DNA of 64,000 bases from Muribaculaceae bacterium. GTDB lineage: Bacteria; Bacteroidota; Bacteroidia; Bacteroidales; Muribaculaceae. The notes under the pieces were generated by a model. That model was not told where the DNA came from, did no database searches, and was given only the letters and a program-made list of their open reading frames with translations. Positions within the stretch are counted from its first letter, which is position 1, and each line of letters begins with the position of its first letter. The stretch is from assembly GCA_022510405.1 (NCBI GenBank), contig JAFLTP010000005.1, positions 48,669 to 112,668 of the forward strand. The letters are read 5' to 3'. The translations under genes were made by a program, and so were the position numbers. Below are positions 56,018-63,983 of this stretch, one piece after another.

Positions 56018-56725
56018 TTAATTGCTGACCAGGGTACCTACATTTTCTCCTTCTATCATTTTTTCGAGATTGCCTTCTTTGTCCATATTGAAAACATAAA
56101 TAGGCATATCGTTTTCTTTGCAAAGGGCTGTGGCTGTAATGTCCATCACTTTGAGGTTGCGGGCTATCACTTCATCATATGTTATCTTGTCAAATTTCTT
56201 GGCGCTTGGGTCTTTTTCCGGATCGGCTGTGTAAACGCCATCAACTCTGGTTCCTTTGAGCATCACATCCGCCTCTATTTCAATGGCTCGTAGTGCGGAA
56301 CCGGTGTCAGTGGTGAAATAAGGGCTCCCGGTGCCACAACTCATAATGGCTATGCTTCCCTCTTTCATGGCTTTTATTGCCTCCCATTTTGAATAAGGAT
56401 ATCCCACCGGAAACATTGGAATAGCAGTAAATACTTTTGCCGGTTGGCCTATTGCCTCAAAAGCGGAACTCAGTGCAAGAGAATTTATCACTGTGGCCAT
56501 CATACCCATTTGGTCACCCTTCACTCGATCGAATCCTTTTGCTGCTCCCGATAAACCTCGGAAAATGTTGCCTCCCCCTATCACTATGCCTATCTGTACT
56601 CCTTTGTTGGCTACATTTTGAATCTGGCTGGCATAAGAATTCAAACGAACCGGATCAATGCCGTAGCCTTGGCTGCCCATAAGAGATTCTCCGGAGAGTT
56701 TCAACAATATGCGGTTGTATTTCAT
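56018..56725 (-). CDS. pyrH: UMP kinase PyrH
   Basis: 235 residues. It phosphorylates UMP to UDP; bacterial hexameric type of the amino-acid kinase fold. RILLKLSGESLMG at the start, VIGGGNIFRG for nucleotide binding, GTGSPYFTTDTGSALRAIE and GTRVDGVYTADPEKDPSAKK are all present. A -7 element TAATTTTG lies on the minus strand at 56781-56788 with no good -33 box. Probably cotranscribed with frr. Confidence 0.97.
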   Translation of the reverse strand: MKYNRILLKLSGESLMGSQGYGIDPVRLNSYASQIQNVANKGVQIGIVIGGGNIFRGLSGAAKGFDRVKGDQMGMMATVINSLALSSAFEAIGQPAKVFTAIPMFPVGYPYSKWEAIKAMKEGSIAIMSCGTGSPYFTTDTGSALRAIEIEADVMLKGTRVDGVYTADPEKDPSAKKFDKITYDEVIARNLKVMDITATALCKENDMPIYVFNMDKEGNLEKMIEGENVGTLVSN

Positions 56726-56811
56726 GGCTTGTTTTATTGTTTTTAATAACCAATATTTTAATAAGTGCGAGACTTGAATCCAAAATTAGTAAAAAAATTG
56801 TATTTTTGCGT

Positions 56812-57873
56812 ATGGTCTCTGTAATACGTTATCTTTTTTTATTGTCATTGGTGGTGTTGACTGCCTGTGGTAAAAATGAATTCAACCTTGATTTCAGGTT
56901 GGAGAAGGATGTCACTGAAAATTATAATGTAAATTATTATGCTTCGGCAAAAAATGGAGGTAGAACCATTCAGGCGGTAGCCTCTGTGAGAGAAGGTAAC
57001 TGTGAACTGAAAGGTTTTACCCAACAACCAACTTTATTATATATAACCAAGAGAAATTCTGTTCTTCCTTTGGTGATATATGCTGAGAAAAACAATAAAA
57101 TAGAAATTTCGGGAGAGGGTAAGGAACCTTTGGATTGGGATGTAAAAGGAAATGAAATTAATGAGATCTTATCGGCTTGGAGACTCGATAATAAGGAGAT
57201 AATGTCGGAATGTGTTCCCGATAGCGTGAATAATGCTGTAGAAAGATTCGTTGAAGAAAATCCTGAAAGTCAGGTGTCCACAATTCTTATGCTTTGCTAT
57301 TTTGATAGGAAAGTGAATGAAAGAAAATACACTGAATTGATGGGTATGCTCAAAGGGGAGGCAAAAAATACTGAATGGCTAAGAATTATTGGGAGAAGCG
57401 ACCAGTTGATTCATTCATATTCTTATCCTGCAAGATTGGAAAGCATGGTGATGAGATCTGCAAAAAAAGGTGGTGATACTCTTATCATTGACAAAAAGAA
57501 TCCGGTTTTGCTTTTATTTTGGGAATCAGGTAATTCCGATAGAAAAGTTATGATAGACTCCATCAAGGCTTTGGAAAAGGAATTTCCCGATTCTTCAAGA
57601 ATAATTGCGGATGTGTGTCTCGATATTGATTCCATAGGATGGAAAAACACGATGAAAAAGGATTCTTTGTATAAGGACATGAAGAGATTCTGGGCTCCGG
57701 CAGGATTGAATGAAACCAGAATGCAAAAATTAAAGGTGGCTGCCATCCCTTATTACATTGTATTCACTAAAGAGGGTGTGCAGTCTTATAGAGGCACCGA
57801 TCTTTCTGATGCGATAAATGAATATCGAACTCTCTTCAATTCCTCCGATTCCACCCTAAATCAGTCACCCTAA
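56812..57873 (+). CDS. Thioredoxin-like fold lipoprotein
   Basis: 353 residues from the ATG at 56812, which begins a good lipoprotein signal (MVSVIRYLFLLSLVVLTAC). The in-frame start at 56737 would put 25 residues before the signal and is unlikely. Residues 25-115 have the beta pattern of the DUF4369-like domain often fused to TlpA. Residues 235-345 look like a thioredoxin fold (NPVLLLFWESGNSDRKVMIDSIKAL, then AAIPYYIVFTKEGV with cis-Pro), but the CxxC motif is missing: the expected site reads ESGNS. It is therefore not a redox enzyme of the usual kind. A -7-like TATTTTTG sits only 4 bp before the ATG. Confidence 0.72.
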   Translation: MVSVIRYLFLLSLVVLTACGKNEFNLDFRLEKDVTENYNVNYYASAKNGGRTIQAVASVREGNCELKGFTQQPTLLYITKRNSVLPLVIYAEKNNKIEISGEGKEPLDWDVKGNEINEILSAWRLDNKEIMSECVPDSVNNAVERFVEENPESQVSTILMLCYFDRKVNERKYTELMGMLKGEAKNTEWLRIIGRSDQLIHSYSYPARLESMVMRSAKKGGDTLIIDKKNPVLLLFWESGNSDRKVMIDSIKALEKEFPDSSRIIADVCLDIDSIGWKNTMKKDSLYKDMKRFWAPAGLNETRMQKLKVAAIPYYIVFTKEGVQSYRGTDLSDAINEYRTLFNSSDSTLNQSP

Positions 57874-57891
57874 ACCCTCATAGATAAAAAG

Positions 57892-59502
57892 ATGCTAACA
57901 AAGATATATTCAGCCTCCATCCAAGGGATTGATGCTTTTCCCGTCACAATTGAGACTTTTGGCGAGAGAGGAGCGCTTTTTTCAATAGTGGGAATGCCAG
58001 ACACCGCTGTGAAGGAAAGTCAGCAGAGAATGGTGTCGGCAGTGACCCATAGCGGTGTGACTTTTCCTCATAGAAGAACCATTATTAACCTTGCACCGGC
58101 CGATGTAAAAAAAGAGGGTGCATCGTTCGATCTTCCCATGGCTTTAGGTGTGCTCACAGCTCATGAAGTGATTAAGGTGCCTCAAAATAAGTTGGATGAT
58201 TATATGATAATGGGCGAACTTTCGCTCGATGGATCTGTGCTTCCGGTGAGAGGTGTGCTTCCTATGGCTATAAAGGCGAGGGAGATGGGTATAAAACGGC
58301 TTATAGTGCCCGAAGGAAATGTAACTGAGGCTGCCGTGGTGAATAAGGTAGAAGTTTATGGTGTCAAGAGTCTTGCGGAGGCCATAACCATTCTTTGCGA
58401 GGTTTCAGATATACAACCCACTGTGATAAATACACGTGAAATATTTGCCAGCGAGTCAGCTCTTTTTGATATTGACTTTTCGGAAGTGAAAGGTCAGGAT
58501 AGTGTGAAAAGGGCTTTTGAAGTGGCGTGTGCCGGTGGTCATAATCTTCTGATGGTGGGTCCTCCGGGAGCCGGTAAGTCAATGATGGCGAAACGTGTGC
58601 CCACAATTCTTCCTCCCTTAAGTTTGGGTGAGGCTTTGGAAACCACAAAAATTCATTCAGTGGCGGGAAAACTTTCACGAGGTTCAATGTTGATGACACG
58701 CAGACCTTTCCGGACACCACATCACACCGTGTCTCCGGTGGCTATGGTGGGAGGTGGCACAAATCCAATGCCCGGAGAGATAAGCCTGGCAAATAATGGA
58801 GTCTTGTTTCTCGACGAGTTCCCTGAATTTCCCAGGTCGGTATTGGAAGTTCTCAGGCAACCTATTGAGGATAGGGTCATCACGGTGGCCAGAGCTAAAT
58901 ATACTGTGAATTATCCGGCATCGTTCATGCTTATAGCCTCGATGAATCCGTGTCCATGCGGATATTATGGTCATCCCAAGAAGAAATGCACCTGCCTGCC
59001 GGGTCAAGTGAACAAGTATATGAACAAGATATCCGGTCCGTTGATGGATAGAATTGACATCCAGATAGAGATACAGCCGGTTGAATTCGATGACATAGCG
59101 AATACCGTTCCGGCCGAGAGCAGTGCCGCTATAAGGGAAAGAGTCATTAAGGCACGGTCGATCCAGCAGGAAAGATTCAAGGGCGACAAGGGAGTTTACA
59201 GCAATTCCCAGATGAACACACGTTTGTTAAGGAAATATGCGTGGCCGGATGCTGAAGGTCTTTCCAAACTGAAGGAACGTATGGAGAAAAAGAACATGAG
59301 CGCCCGTTCCTTCGACCGGATATTGCGCGTAGCCCGCACCATCGCCGACTTGGAATCGGCCCAAAATTTACCTCTGGCCTCCTCCCCGCAATATCCCTCT
59401 GCAATGGCACAGGCCGTTAATTCACCCGTGCTCAGCCATCACATAGCCGAAGCCATCGGTTACCGCAACCTCGACCGCTCCGACTACGGCACCACCTTCT
59501 AA
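57892..59502 (+). CDS. comM: YifB/ComM-family Mg chelatase-like AAA+ ATPase
   Basis: 536 residues. N-terminal Lon-like/ChlI fold (KIYSASIQGIDAFPVTIE, FDLPMALGVL), central AAA+ domain with Walker A GPPGAGKS near residue 225 and Walker B LFLDEFPEF, then the Mg-chelatase C-terminal domain with a four-Cys knob (NPCPCGYYGHPKKKCTC). ComM is a hexameric branch-migration helicase needed for integration of DNA in natural transformation. The last 18 codons are duplicated at 60361. The gene is complete; downstream begins an accessory region. Confidence 0.95.
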   Translation: MLTKIYSASIQGIDAFPVTIETFGERGALFSIVGMPDTAVKESQQRMVSAVTHSGVTFPHRRTIINLAPADVKKEGASFDLPMALGVLTAHEVIKVPQNKLDDYMIMGELSLDGSVLPVRGVLPMAIKAREMGIKRLIVPEGNVTEAAVVNKVEVYGVKSLAEAITILCEVSDIQPTVINTREIFASESALFDIDFSEVKGQDSVKRAFEVACAGGHNLLMVGPPGAGKSMMAKRVPTILPPLSLGEALETTKIHSVAGKLSRGSMLMTRRPFRTPHHTVSPVAMVGGGTNPMPGEISLANNGVLFLDEFPEFPRSVLEVLRQPIEDRVITVARAKYTVNYPASFMLIASMNPCPCGYYGHPKKKCTCLPGQVNKYMNKISGPLMDRIDIQIEIQPVEFDDIANTVPAESSAAIRERVIKARSIQQERFKGDKGVYSNSQMNTRLLRKYAWPDAEGLSKLKERMEKKNMSARSFDRILRVARTIADLESAQNLPLASSPQYPSAMAQAVNSPVLSHHIAEAIGYRNLDRSDYGTTF

Positions 59503-59536
59503 AAAATTATGATTACATTGTAAACTAATAGTTATG
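59449..59536 (+). repeat. Left copy of the 88-bp comM-tail repeat
   Basis: Covers the last 18 codons of comM, the stop, and 34 bp up to the start codon of the small ORF at 59534. It aligns without gaps to 60361-60448 at a constant offset of 912 bp, with about 71 of 88 positions identical. Confidence 0.85.
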
Positions 59537-59716
59537 TCAGAGAAAGAATTTACATCATATAGATTCAACGACCAAACAGACCCTACAGACGAACAGTTGG
59601 CAGAACTGATGCGCCGGGCAGCACAAGATGCAAGGGAAAAAGGAAGACTAGCAAACGAGAAATTCTTTGACGAATTGCATAAGGCTTGTGAAGAGGCAAG
59701 GCACCGTTCTCTTTAA
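59534..59716 (+). CDS. Small putative antitoxin partner of the zeta-like kinase
   Basis: 60 residues, mostly helical and charged (DEQLAELMRRAAQDAREKGRLANEKFFDEL), without signal or membrane segment. It starts 31 bp after comM and ends 13 bp before the kinase gene, so the pair is one unit. Small helical proteins of this kind commonly precede COG4185 kinases and are viewed as antitoxins. That role is inferred from position and size. Its start codon lies at the edge of the comM-tail repeat. Confidence 0.7.
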   Translation: MSEKEFTSYRFNDQTDPTDEQLAELMRRAAQDAREKGRLANEKFFDELHKACEEARHRSL

Positions 59717-59729
59717 AATTAAATAAGAC

Positions 59730-60326
59730 ATGGAGAACGATAGAAGACCAATTTTAATAGTCATAGCAGGACCTAATGGTTCAGGCAAGACTACTATAAC
59801 TTCAAGGTTGCTTAAAAGTGAGTGGCTTGAGGATGCTGTCTATATCAATCCAGATAATGTTGCCCAGGAAAAGTTTGGAGATTGGAATTCTCCGGAAGCA
59901 GTTGTCAATGCTGCCAAATATTGTGAGGAATGGCGCGAAAGATGTCTTTCAGAAAAAAGGAGTTTGATTTTTGAAACTGTTTTTTCTTCTCAGGGGAAAG
60001 TGGAGTTTGTAAGAAGGGCTTTAAAAACCGGATATTTTGTAAGGATTTTCTTTATTTCCACCAACAATCCGACAATCAATTCGGCAAGAATAGCCAAACG
60101 CGTGATGGAGGGAGGTCATGACGTACCAATTACAAAAATAATTTCACGGTATATCAAATCCATCGCCAACTGTTCTGAGGTAGCCGGAGAAGTTGACAGA
60201 CTCTATGTTTATGATAACTCCATAGATGGAGAGGAAGCACGACCTTTATTCAGACTAAAAAATGGTGAAACAGGTAAAATATATACGGATCAAATTCCAG
60301 AATGGGCGAAGAATATCCTGCCTTAA
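59730..60326 (+). CDS. Zeta-toxin-like kinase (COG4185)
   Basis: 198 residues, a P-loop kinase: Walker A GPNGSGKTT at residues 14-22, YINPDNVAQEKFGDWNSPEAV with the catalytic Asp, SLIFETVFS, RIAKRVMEGGHDVP and ISRYIKSIANC. These match the zeta/PezT-related COG4185 group. Zeta toxins phosphorylate UDP-N-acetylglucosamine and block cell-wall synthesis; whether this group does the same is not settled. With the small upstream ORF it looks like a toxin-antitoxin module. It lies between the two comM-tail repeats. Confidence 0.85.
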   Translation: MENDRRPILIVIAGPNGSGKTTITSRLLKSEWLEDAVYINPDNVAQEKFGDWNSPEAVVNAAKYCEEWRERCLSEKRSLIFETVFSSQGKVEFVRRALKTGYFVRIFFISTNNPTINSARIAKRVMEGGHDVPITKIISRYIKSIANCSEVAGEVDRLYVYDNSIDGEEARPLFRLKNGETGKIYTDQIPEWAKNILP

Positions 60327-60360
60327 AGTAACAAAGATAATTGAAAAAAAATTTAAATAT

Positions 60361-60414
60361 GAGGCTATCAACTACCGCAACCTCGATCGCTCCGACTATG
60401 GCACCACTTTCTGA
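60361..60414 (+). pseudogene. Duplicated 3' remnant of comM
   Basis: 18 codons, EAINYRNLDRSDYGTTF and stop, matching the ComM C-terminus EAIGYRNLDRSDYGTTF with one residue changed. Differences are mostly at third codon positions, including the stop (TAA to TGA), so the copy comes from a related functional comM and not from recent local duplication. The similarity goes on for 34 bp past the stop to an orphan ATG at 60446. Confidence 0.88.
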
Positions 60415-60545
60415 TTAATTTTGGCTCCAATGTAAACTAATTGTTATGTTTAAGTCATTTTGATACGTACAAAAGTCATGTCGATGTTTGAAGATACGTT
60501 TATAAAGTGATTTTTTTGATATAAAATTACACTGACGTTAATTTT

Positions 60546-61226
60546 ATGTCAAAATTTTTACTATTTTTACAATATTTTGATGGGAATGAAGTAATGAAAT
60601 TGAAAGATTTGGGAAATATACCTTTTACTGTTTCCATTTTGGATTCTATATTTCCTGAAAACTCTGCAATAGTAGCCAAAGCCAAGAGATTGGAAGAAGC
60701 CGGTGAAATAGTTCGACTCAAGAGGGGCCTATATATCGTTAATCCTGATATCACAGAAAAACCGATAAATGAATTTCTTATTGCCAATCATTTATATGGA
60801 CCTTCCTACGTTTCAATGCAGTCGGCCTTAAGATATTATGGACTAATTCCGGAAAGAGTGTATGAAATTACTTCGATTACAACCGGTTTGCATAAGGAAT
60901 TCAAAAATAAAATAGCGTCCTTTTCTTATATACATTGCTCTAAAGAATATTATAACATTGGCATAGAGATCATAAAAGAGAGCCGCCATCAATTTATTAT
61001 GGCTTCTCCCGAGAAAGCTCTTTGTGACATGATGGTGTATACTCCTAATCTTAATTTTCGATATCAATCTGAAATTCAGTTTTATTTGGAGGAGGATATT
61101 CGTTTTAATATGGATGCTTTTAAAGATTTTAATGTGAATATTCTAAGAGAATGTGAAGAAAAAGGAAAGAAGAAACACATGATTTCTCAACTTATAAAAT
61201 ATATTGAAAATGGCCGGTATCTTTGA
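60546..61226 (+). CDS. AbiEi-type antitoxin, type IV toxin-antitoxin system
   Basis: 226 residues. N-terminal winged helix-turn-helix: FTVSILDSIFPENSAIVAKAKRLEEAGEIVRLKRGLYIV. The AbiEi-like antitoxin domain follows: YGPSYVSMQSALRYYGLIPERVYEITSITT and FIMASPEKALCDMMVY. AbiEi proteins repress their own operon and neutralise AbiEii activity. The second Met at 60594 (MKLKDLGNIPFTV) is a likely alternative start, because the first 16 residues add nothing to the domain. It overlaps the toxin gene by 17 bp. Confidence 0.88.
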   Translation: MSKFLLFLQYFDGNEVMKLKDLGNIPFTVSILDSIFPENSAIVAKAKRLEEAGEIVRLKRGLYIVNPDITEKPINEFLIANHLYGPSYVSMQSALRYYGLIPERVYEITSITTGLHKEFKNKIASFSYIHCSKEYYNIGIEIIKESRHQFIMASPEKALCDMMVYTPNLNFRYQSEIQFYLEEDIRFNMDAFKDFNVNILRECEEKGKKKHMISQLIKYIENGRYL

Positions 61227-62037
61227 AGACATGTTATCTCGTTACGAGACTTCTTCTTCTGAATCTATGCAAAATGCCACTTTGGAAGTTATTCAGCAAG
61301 TGACATTGGCGGGGCTTCAAAGAGGAGGATTTTTTGATAAGGCGGCGTTTTATGGAGGAACATGTCTAAGGATTTTTCATGGGTTGAGAAGGTTTAGTGA
61401 AGATATGGATTTTATATTGCTCAGGAAAAACGAAACCTTTGATATTGAAGATTATTTCCCAGCAATAATTTCTGAATTCCAATCTTTAGGAAGAGAAGTT
61501 TATATTACAAAAAAAGACAAGAAAAACTTTGGGAAAGTGGAATCAGCATTCTTGAAGGATAACACCGAGGTTTATAATCTTTCTTTTCAGACAGAGAAAA
61601 GTTATAAGATAAAAATAGAAATAGACACGGATCCTCCTTTAGGATTCAAGACGGAGCCTAAATTATTGTTGCAGCCTTTTTCCTTCTTTACAAGGACACT
61701 TTCACTTCCTGATTTATATGCCGGAAAAATGCATGCACTGATTTTTAGAACGTGGAAAAATCGTGTGAAAGGAAAGGATTGGTATGATTTCGAATGGTAT
61801 GTCAGAAACGGCATAAAGCTTAATTTTTCTCACTTTAAAGAAAGAACCTTAGAATTTAATGGATTATGTATCACAAAAGATGAATTCATGAGATTGCTAA
61901 AGAATCGGTTCAATGAAACTGATATAGAAATGGTGAAAAGAGATGTAAGACCTTACCTTATAGATCCACGAGAGATTGAAATATGGAGTAACGATTATTT
62001 CCTTCAGTTAGCTGATATGATTAAATTTGAGGAATGA
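61210..62037 (+). CDS. AbiEii-type nucleotidyltransferase toxin
   Basis: 275 residues from the ATG at 61210 (MAGIFEDMLSRYETSSSE); the TTG at 61204 is less likely. The nucleotidyltransferase motif FYGGTCLRIFHGLRRFSEDMDF has GGT, the Ser and both metal-binding Asp residues. KIEIDTDPP gives the third acidic site, and LYAGKMHALIFRTWKNRVKGKDWYDF is typical of AbiEii (PF08843). The toxin causes reversible growth arrest, in some cases by adding nucleotides to tRNA, and stops phage growth. Complete and apparently active, in an AT-rich accessory region. Confidence 0.9.
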   Translation: MAGIFEDMLSRYETSSSESMQNATLEVIQQVTLAGLQRGGFFDKAAFYGGTCLRIFHGLRRFSEDMDFILLRKNETFDIEDYFPAIISEFQSLGREVYITKKDKKNFGKVESAFLKDNTEVYNLSFQTEKSYKIKIEIDTDPPLGFKTEPKLLLQPFSFFTRTLSLPDLYAGKMHALIFRTWKNRVKGKDWYDFEWYVRNGIKLNFSHFKERTLEFNGLCITKDEFMRLLKNRFNETDIEMVKRDVRPYLIDPREIEIWSNDYFLQLADMIKFEE

Positions 62038-62111
62038 ATATGATTCTATCAACTGTTTATTCCATCACCAAACTGTATATTAATGCTGTGGCGATGGCGG
62101 GAGGTATGGAT

Positions 62112-62699
62112 TTATAATTTCCTTAGAGTTGTGATTCCATTCATTTTGCCTGCCACGTATCTGATATTGTTATTACTTTTCTCTCCCTTCTTTTGGAAAT
62201 AATCCATATTCACAGGTTGATGCAGAATAAACTCAAGACAATGAAACGTATCTCCCGGCCGAATGGTGGAATTTTCACAATCCATTGCCACGAATTTATT
62301 ATCTCCTAAATACTCTATTACACATTTTCTATTTGGCAGCCAGCCTATTTCTATCCTGTCCCCTACAGAAAGTGAATTTACGGATATATATTCACCCTCC
62401 ACCATGTCAGAGTCTATAATTCCTGATTCATTTAAGGATTTACAGAAAGTTGTCCAATCTTTTTTGCCGGTATATTCACACAGAATGTTTAAAGTGTGCA
62501 TCGATAAGGAAGTTTGTCTTCGTGTTGAATAGTTCCAGACTCTTTCGAGAGTAGAAGGAGAGATATTTTGTTTAAGAAATTCTCGTATTCGGTCGCCTAA
62601 AGCGATAAAATCGGCAGGAACTTCACATTTCTTCCCAAATTTGTTTTCAACTTCCAGCCGCAAGGCATTTATTTGAGGAGAGGAGCTTTCTATTCCCAT
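62112..62699 (-). CDS. Putative regulator divergent from a Ser/Thr kinase
   Basis: 195 residues from the ATG at 62699 (MGIESSSPQINALRLEVENKFGKK). The longer frame from 62744 would begin inside its own promoter. The N-terminal 90 residues (IREFLKQNISPSTLERVWNYS and LSMHTLNILCEYTGKKDWTTFCKSL) match a helical module seen in many Bacteroidota proteins, probably HTH-like. The C-terminal part (SVGDRIEIGWLPNRKCVIEYLG) is beta-rich, like an SH3 or KOW barrel. No enzyme motif. Location back to back with the kinase suggests that it regulates, or is a substrate of, the kinase; both are inference. Confidence 0.68.
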   Translation of the reverse strand: MGIESSSPQINALRLEVENKFGKKCEVPADFIALGDRIREFLKQNISPSTLERVWNYSTRRQTSLSMHTLNILCEYTGKKDWTTFCKSLNESGIIDSDMVEGEYISVNSLSVGDRIEIGWLPNRKCVIEYLGDNKFVAMDCENSTIRPGDTFHCLEFILHQPVNMDYFQKKGEKSNNNIRYVAGKMNGITTLRKL

Positions 62700-62707
62700 A
62701 TTATAAT

Positions 62708-62715
62708 TAACTTTG
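62708..62715 (+). promoter_or_regulatory. -7 element of the Ser/Thr kinase gene
   Basis: TAACTTTG matches TAnnTTTG, 18 bp before the ATG at 62734, with no clear -33 TTTG. Confidence 0.5.
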
Positions 62716-62733
62716 AAACGAGTATAATAAGTG

Positions 62734-63942
62734 ATGGTTGCCAAAGATAGTGAAATAATCGATTTAAACGAAAAGGTTTTTAAGAATAATCTGAATGAGT
62801 TGTTTGAATTGATTCACGCCACCTCTCATTCCCTTTTATATCGAATGAGAAAGGATGGCAAATATTTCATTGTAAAACAATCAGTCAGATCTGACCTAGA
62901 TGGAAGAAAGATCCTCAGGCGTGAGTATGAAATCGGAATCACGCTTTCCCATCAAAACATTATAGATGTTTATGAATACCGTTATGAAGAAAATTTTCAA
63001 GACTCTATCATAATGGAATACGTAGAAGGCAGGACCTTAAGTGATTTTCTCGCAGAGTCGCCTTCTTTTAAAACCAGGAAAAGGATTTTCTCAGAACTTT
63101 TAGATGCCATAGAATATCTTCATCAACAAAGAATCATTCATAATGACATCAAACCTGAAAATATTATTATCAGCCGTACCGGAGACAGGTTAAAACTTAT
63201 AGATTTGGGTCTGGCTGACAATGATATGCATTATGCTCTTAAATCTATCGGATTTACAAAAGGCTTTTCTGCTCCCGAACTTATTGAAGAAAGGAAGTCG
63301 GATGTAAGATCAGATATTTATTCTTTGGGAGTGCTGATGAGATTAATATTTGGCAACAGATATTCAGGAATTTCTAAGAAGGCAAAGAATAAAAATCCCG
63401 AAAAACGTTTTTATAGTGTAAGCCACCTGAGGAAGAATTGGGAAAGAAATTATTTAAAATGGGCTATCCCATTATCTTTTTCATTGGTATTATTAATAGG
63501 TTTCGGAATAATTAGTATCATTAATTTTCAAAAAAATAAATTATCGAATCTTGAAGAAACCATTGAAAATCAATATAAAGAATTGCAAGTTCAAAAACAA
63601 AGATATGAAACCTTACAAACAGAATATCACAAAGAAGCCGATTCATTAAAGAATTCCCTACACTCAAGAGAAAAGCATGAATTATTAAAAAAAGAACATC
63701 TTGACAAATTTAGGAAAGACTTGAAAATACTGGCAGGGAGGTCTTTGGATTCTATTAAAATATGCCATACTTATTTTGAGGTATTTCCCATCCGTCATAA
63801 TTTCAAAGTACTAGCCAATCAATATTATGCTAGCCAACCAAAAACGATTGATGGAGAGGATATTTCGCCGCAGTTATATACTATTTTAAACTCCGAAATA
63901 GCATCAGCTGAGAAAGCATTCATTCATTATTTCCCGAACTGA
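62734..63942 (+). CDS. Membrane-anchored eukaryote-like Ser/Thr protein kinase
   Basis: 402 residues from the ATG at 62734. The kinase domain spans about 20-215: the Lys of FIVKQS (K48), HNDIKPEN at 136-143 with catalytic D138, DLG at 157-159 in place of DFG, and APE at 180-182. The Gly-rich loop is not recognisable (HATSHSLLYRM), HRD is HND, and the C-lobe is short. A membrane helix follows at about 243-264, then a coiled coil (265-330) and a C-terminal domain of about 75 residues outside the cytoplasm. Catalytic residues are present, so it may be active. Divergent from the regulator-like gene and close to AbiE, it may be a defence or stress-sensing kinase. Confidence 0.85.
   Translation: MVAKDSEIIDLNEKVFKNNLNELFELIHATSHSLLYRMRKDGKYFIVKQSVRSDLDGRKILRREYEIGITLSHQNIIDVYEYRYEENFQDSIIMEYVEGRTLSDFLAESPSFKTRKRIFSELLDAIEYLHQQRIIHNDIKPENIIISRTGDRLKLIDLGLADNDMHYALKSIGFTKGFSAPELIEERKSDVRSDIYSLGVLMRLIFGNRYSGISKKAKNKNPEKRFYSVSHLRKNWERNYLKWAIPLSFSLVLLIGFGIISIINFQKNKLSNLEETIENQYKELQVQKQRYETLQTEYHKEADSLKNSLHSREKHELLKKEHLDKFRKDLKILAGRSLDSIKICHTYFEVFPIRHNFKVLANQYYASQPKTIDGEDISPQLYTILNSEIASAEKAFIHYFPN
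62742..62773 (-). promoter_or_regulatory. Promoter of the putative regulator
   Basis: Minus-strand TATCTTTG (complement of 62742-62749) matches the -7 box and TTTC, 20 bp upstream (complement of 62770-62773), is one mismatch from TTTG. It lies within the first codons of the kinase gene and gives a leader of about 36 nt to 62699. Confidence 0.6.
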
Positions 63943-63952
63943 TAAAAGAAGG

Positions 63953-63983
63953 GGGTGTGTCAAAATGAGATATGACACGACCC
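63953..63983. other. Hairpin at the right edge, possibly an IS end or terminator
   Basis: GGGTGTGTCA (63953-63962) pairs with TGACACGACCC (63973-63983) with one bulged G. The GGGGGTGTGTCAAAA start resembles the terminal inverted repeats of some insertion sequences, but no transposase is in the window. A terminator of the kinase gene is the alternative; no T-run follows. Confidence 0.35.

Noticed and set aside
59503..62040. Complete prophage or integrative element
   Set aside because: No integrase, structural, replication or conjugation gene is in the window; only cassette-sized insertions can be supported.
62700..62744. Longer N-terminus (start at 62744) for the putative regulator
   Set aside because: It would begin upstream of the predicted transcript start and overlap the kinase start; the ATG at 62699 gives a cleaner N-terminus.
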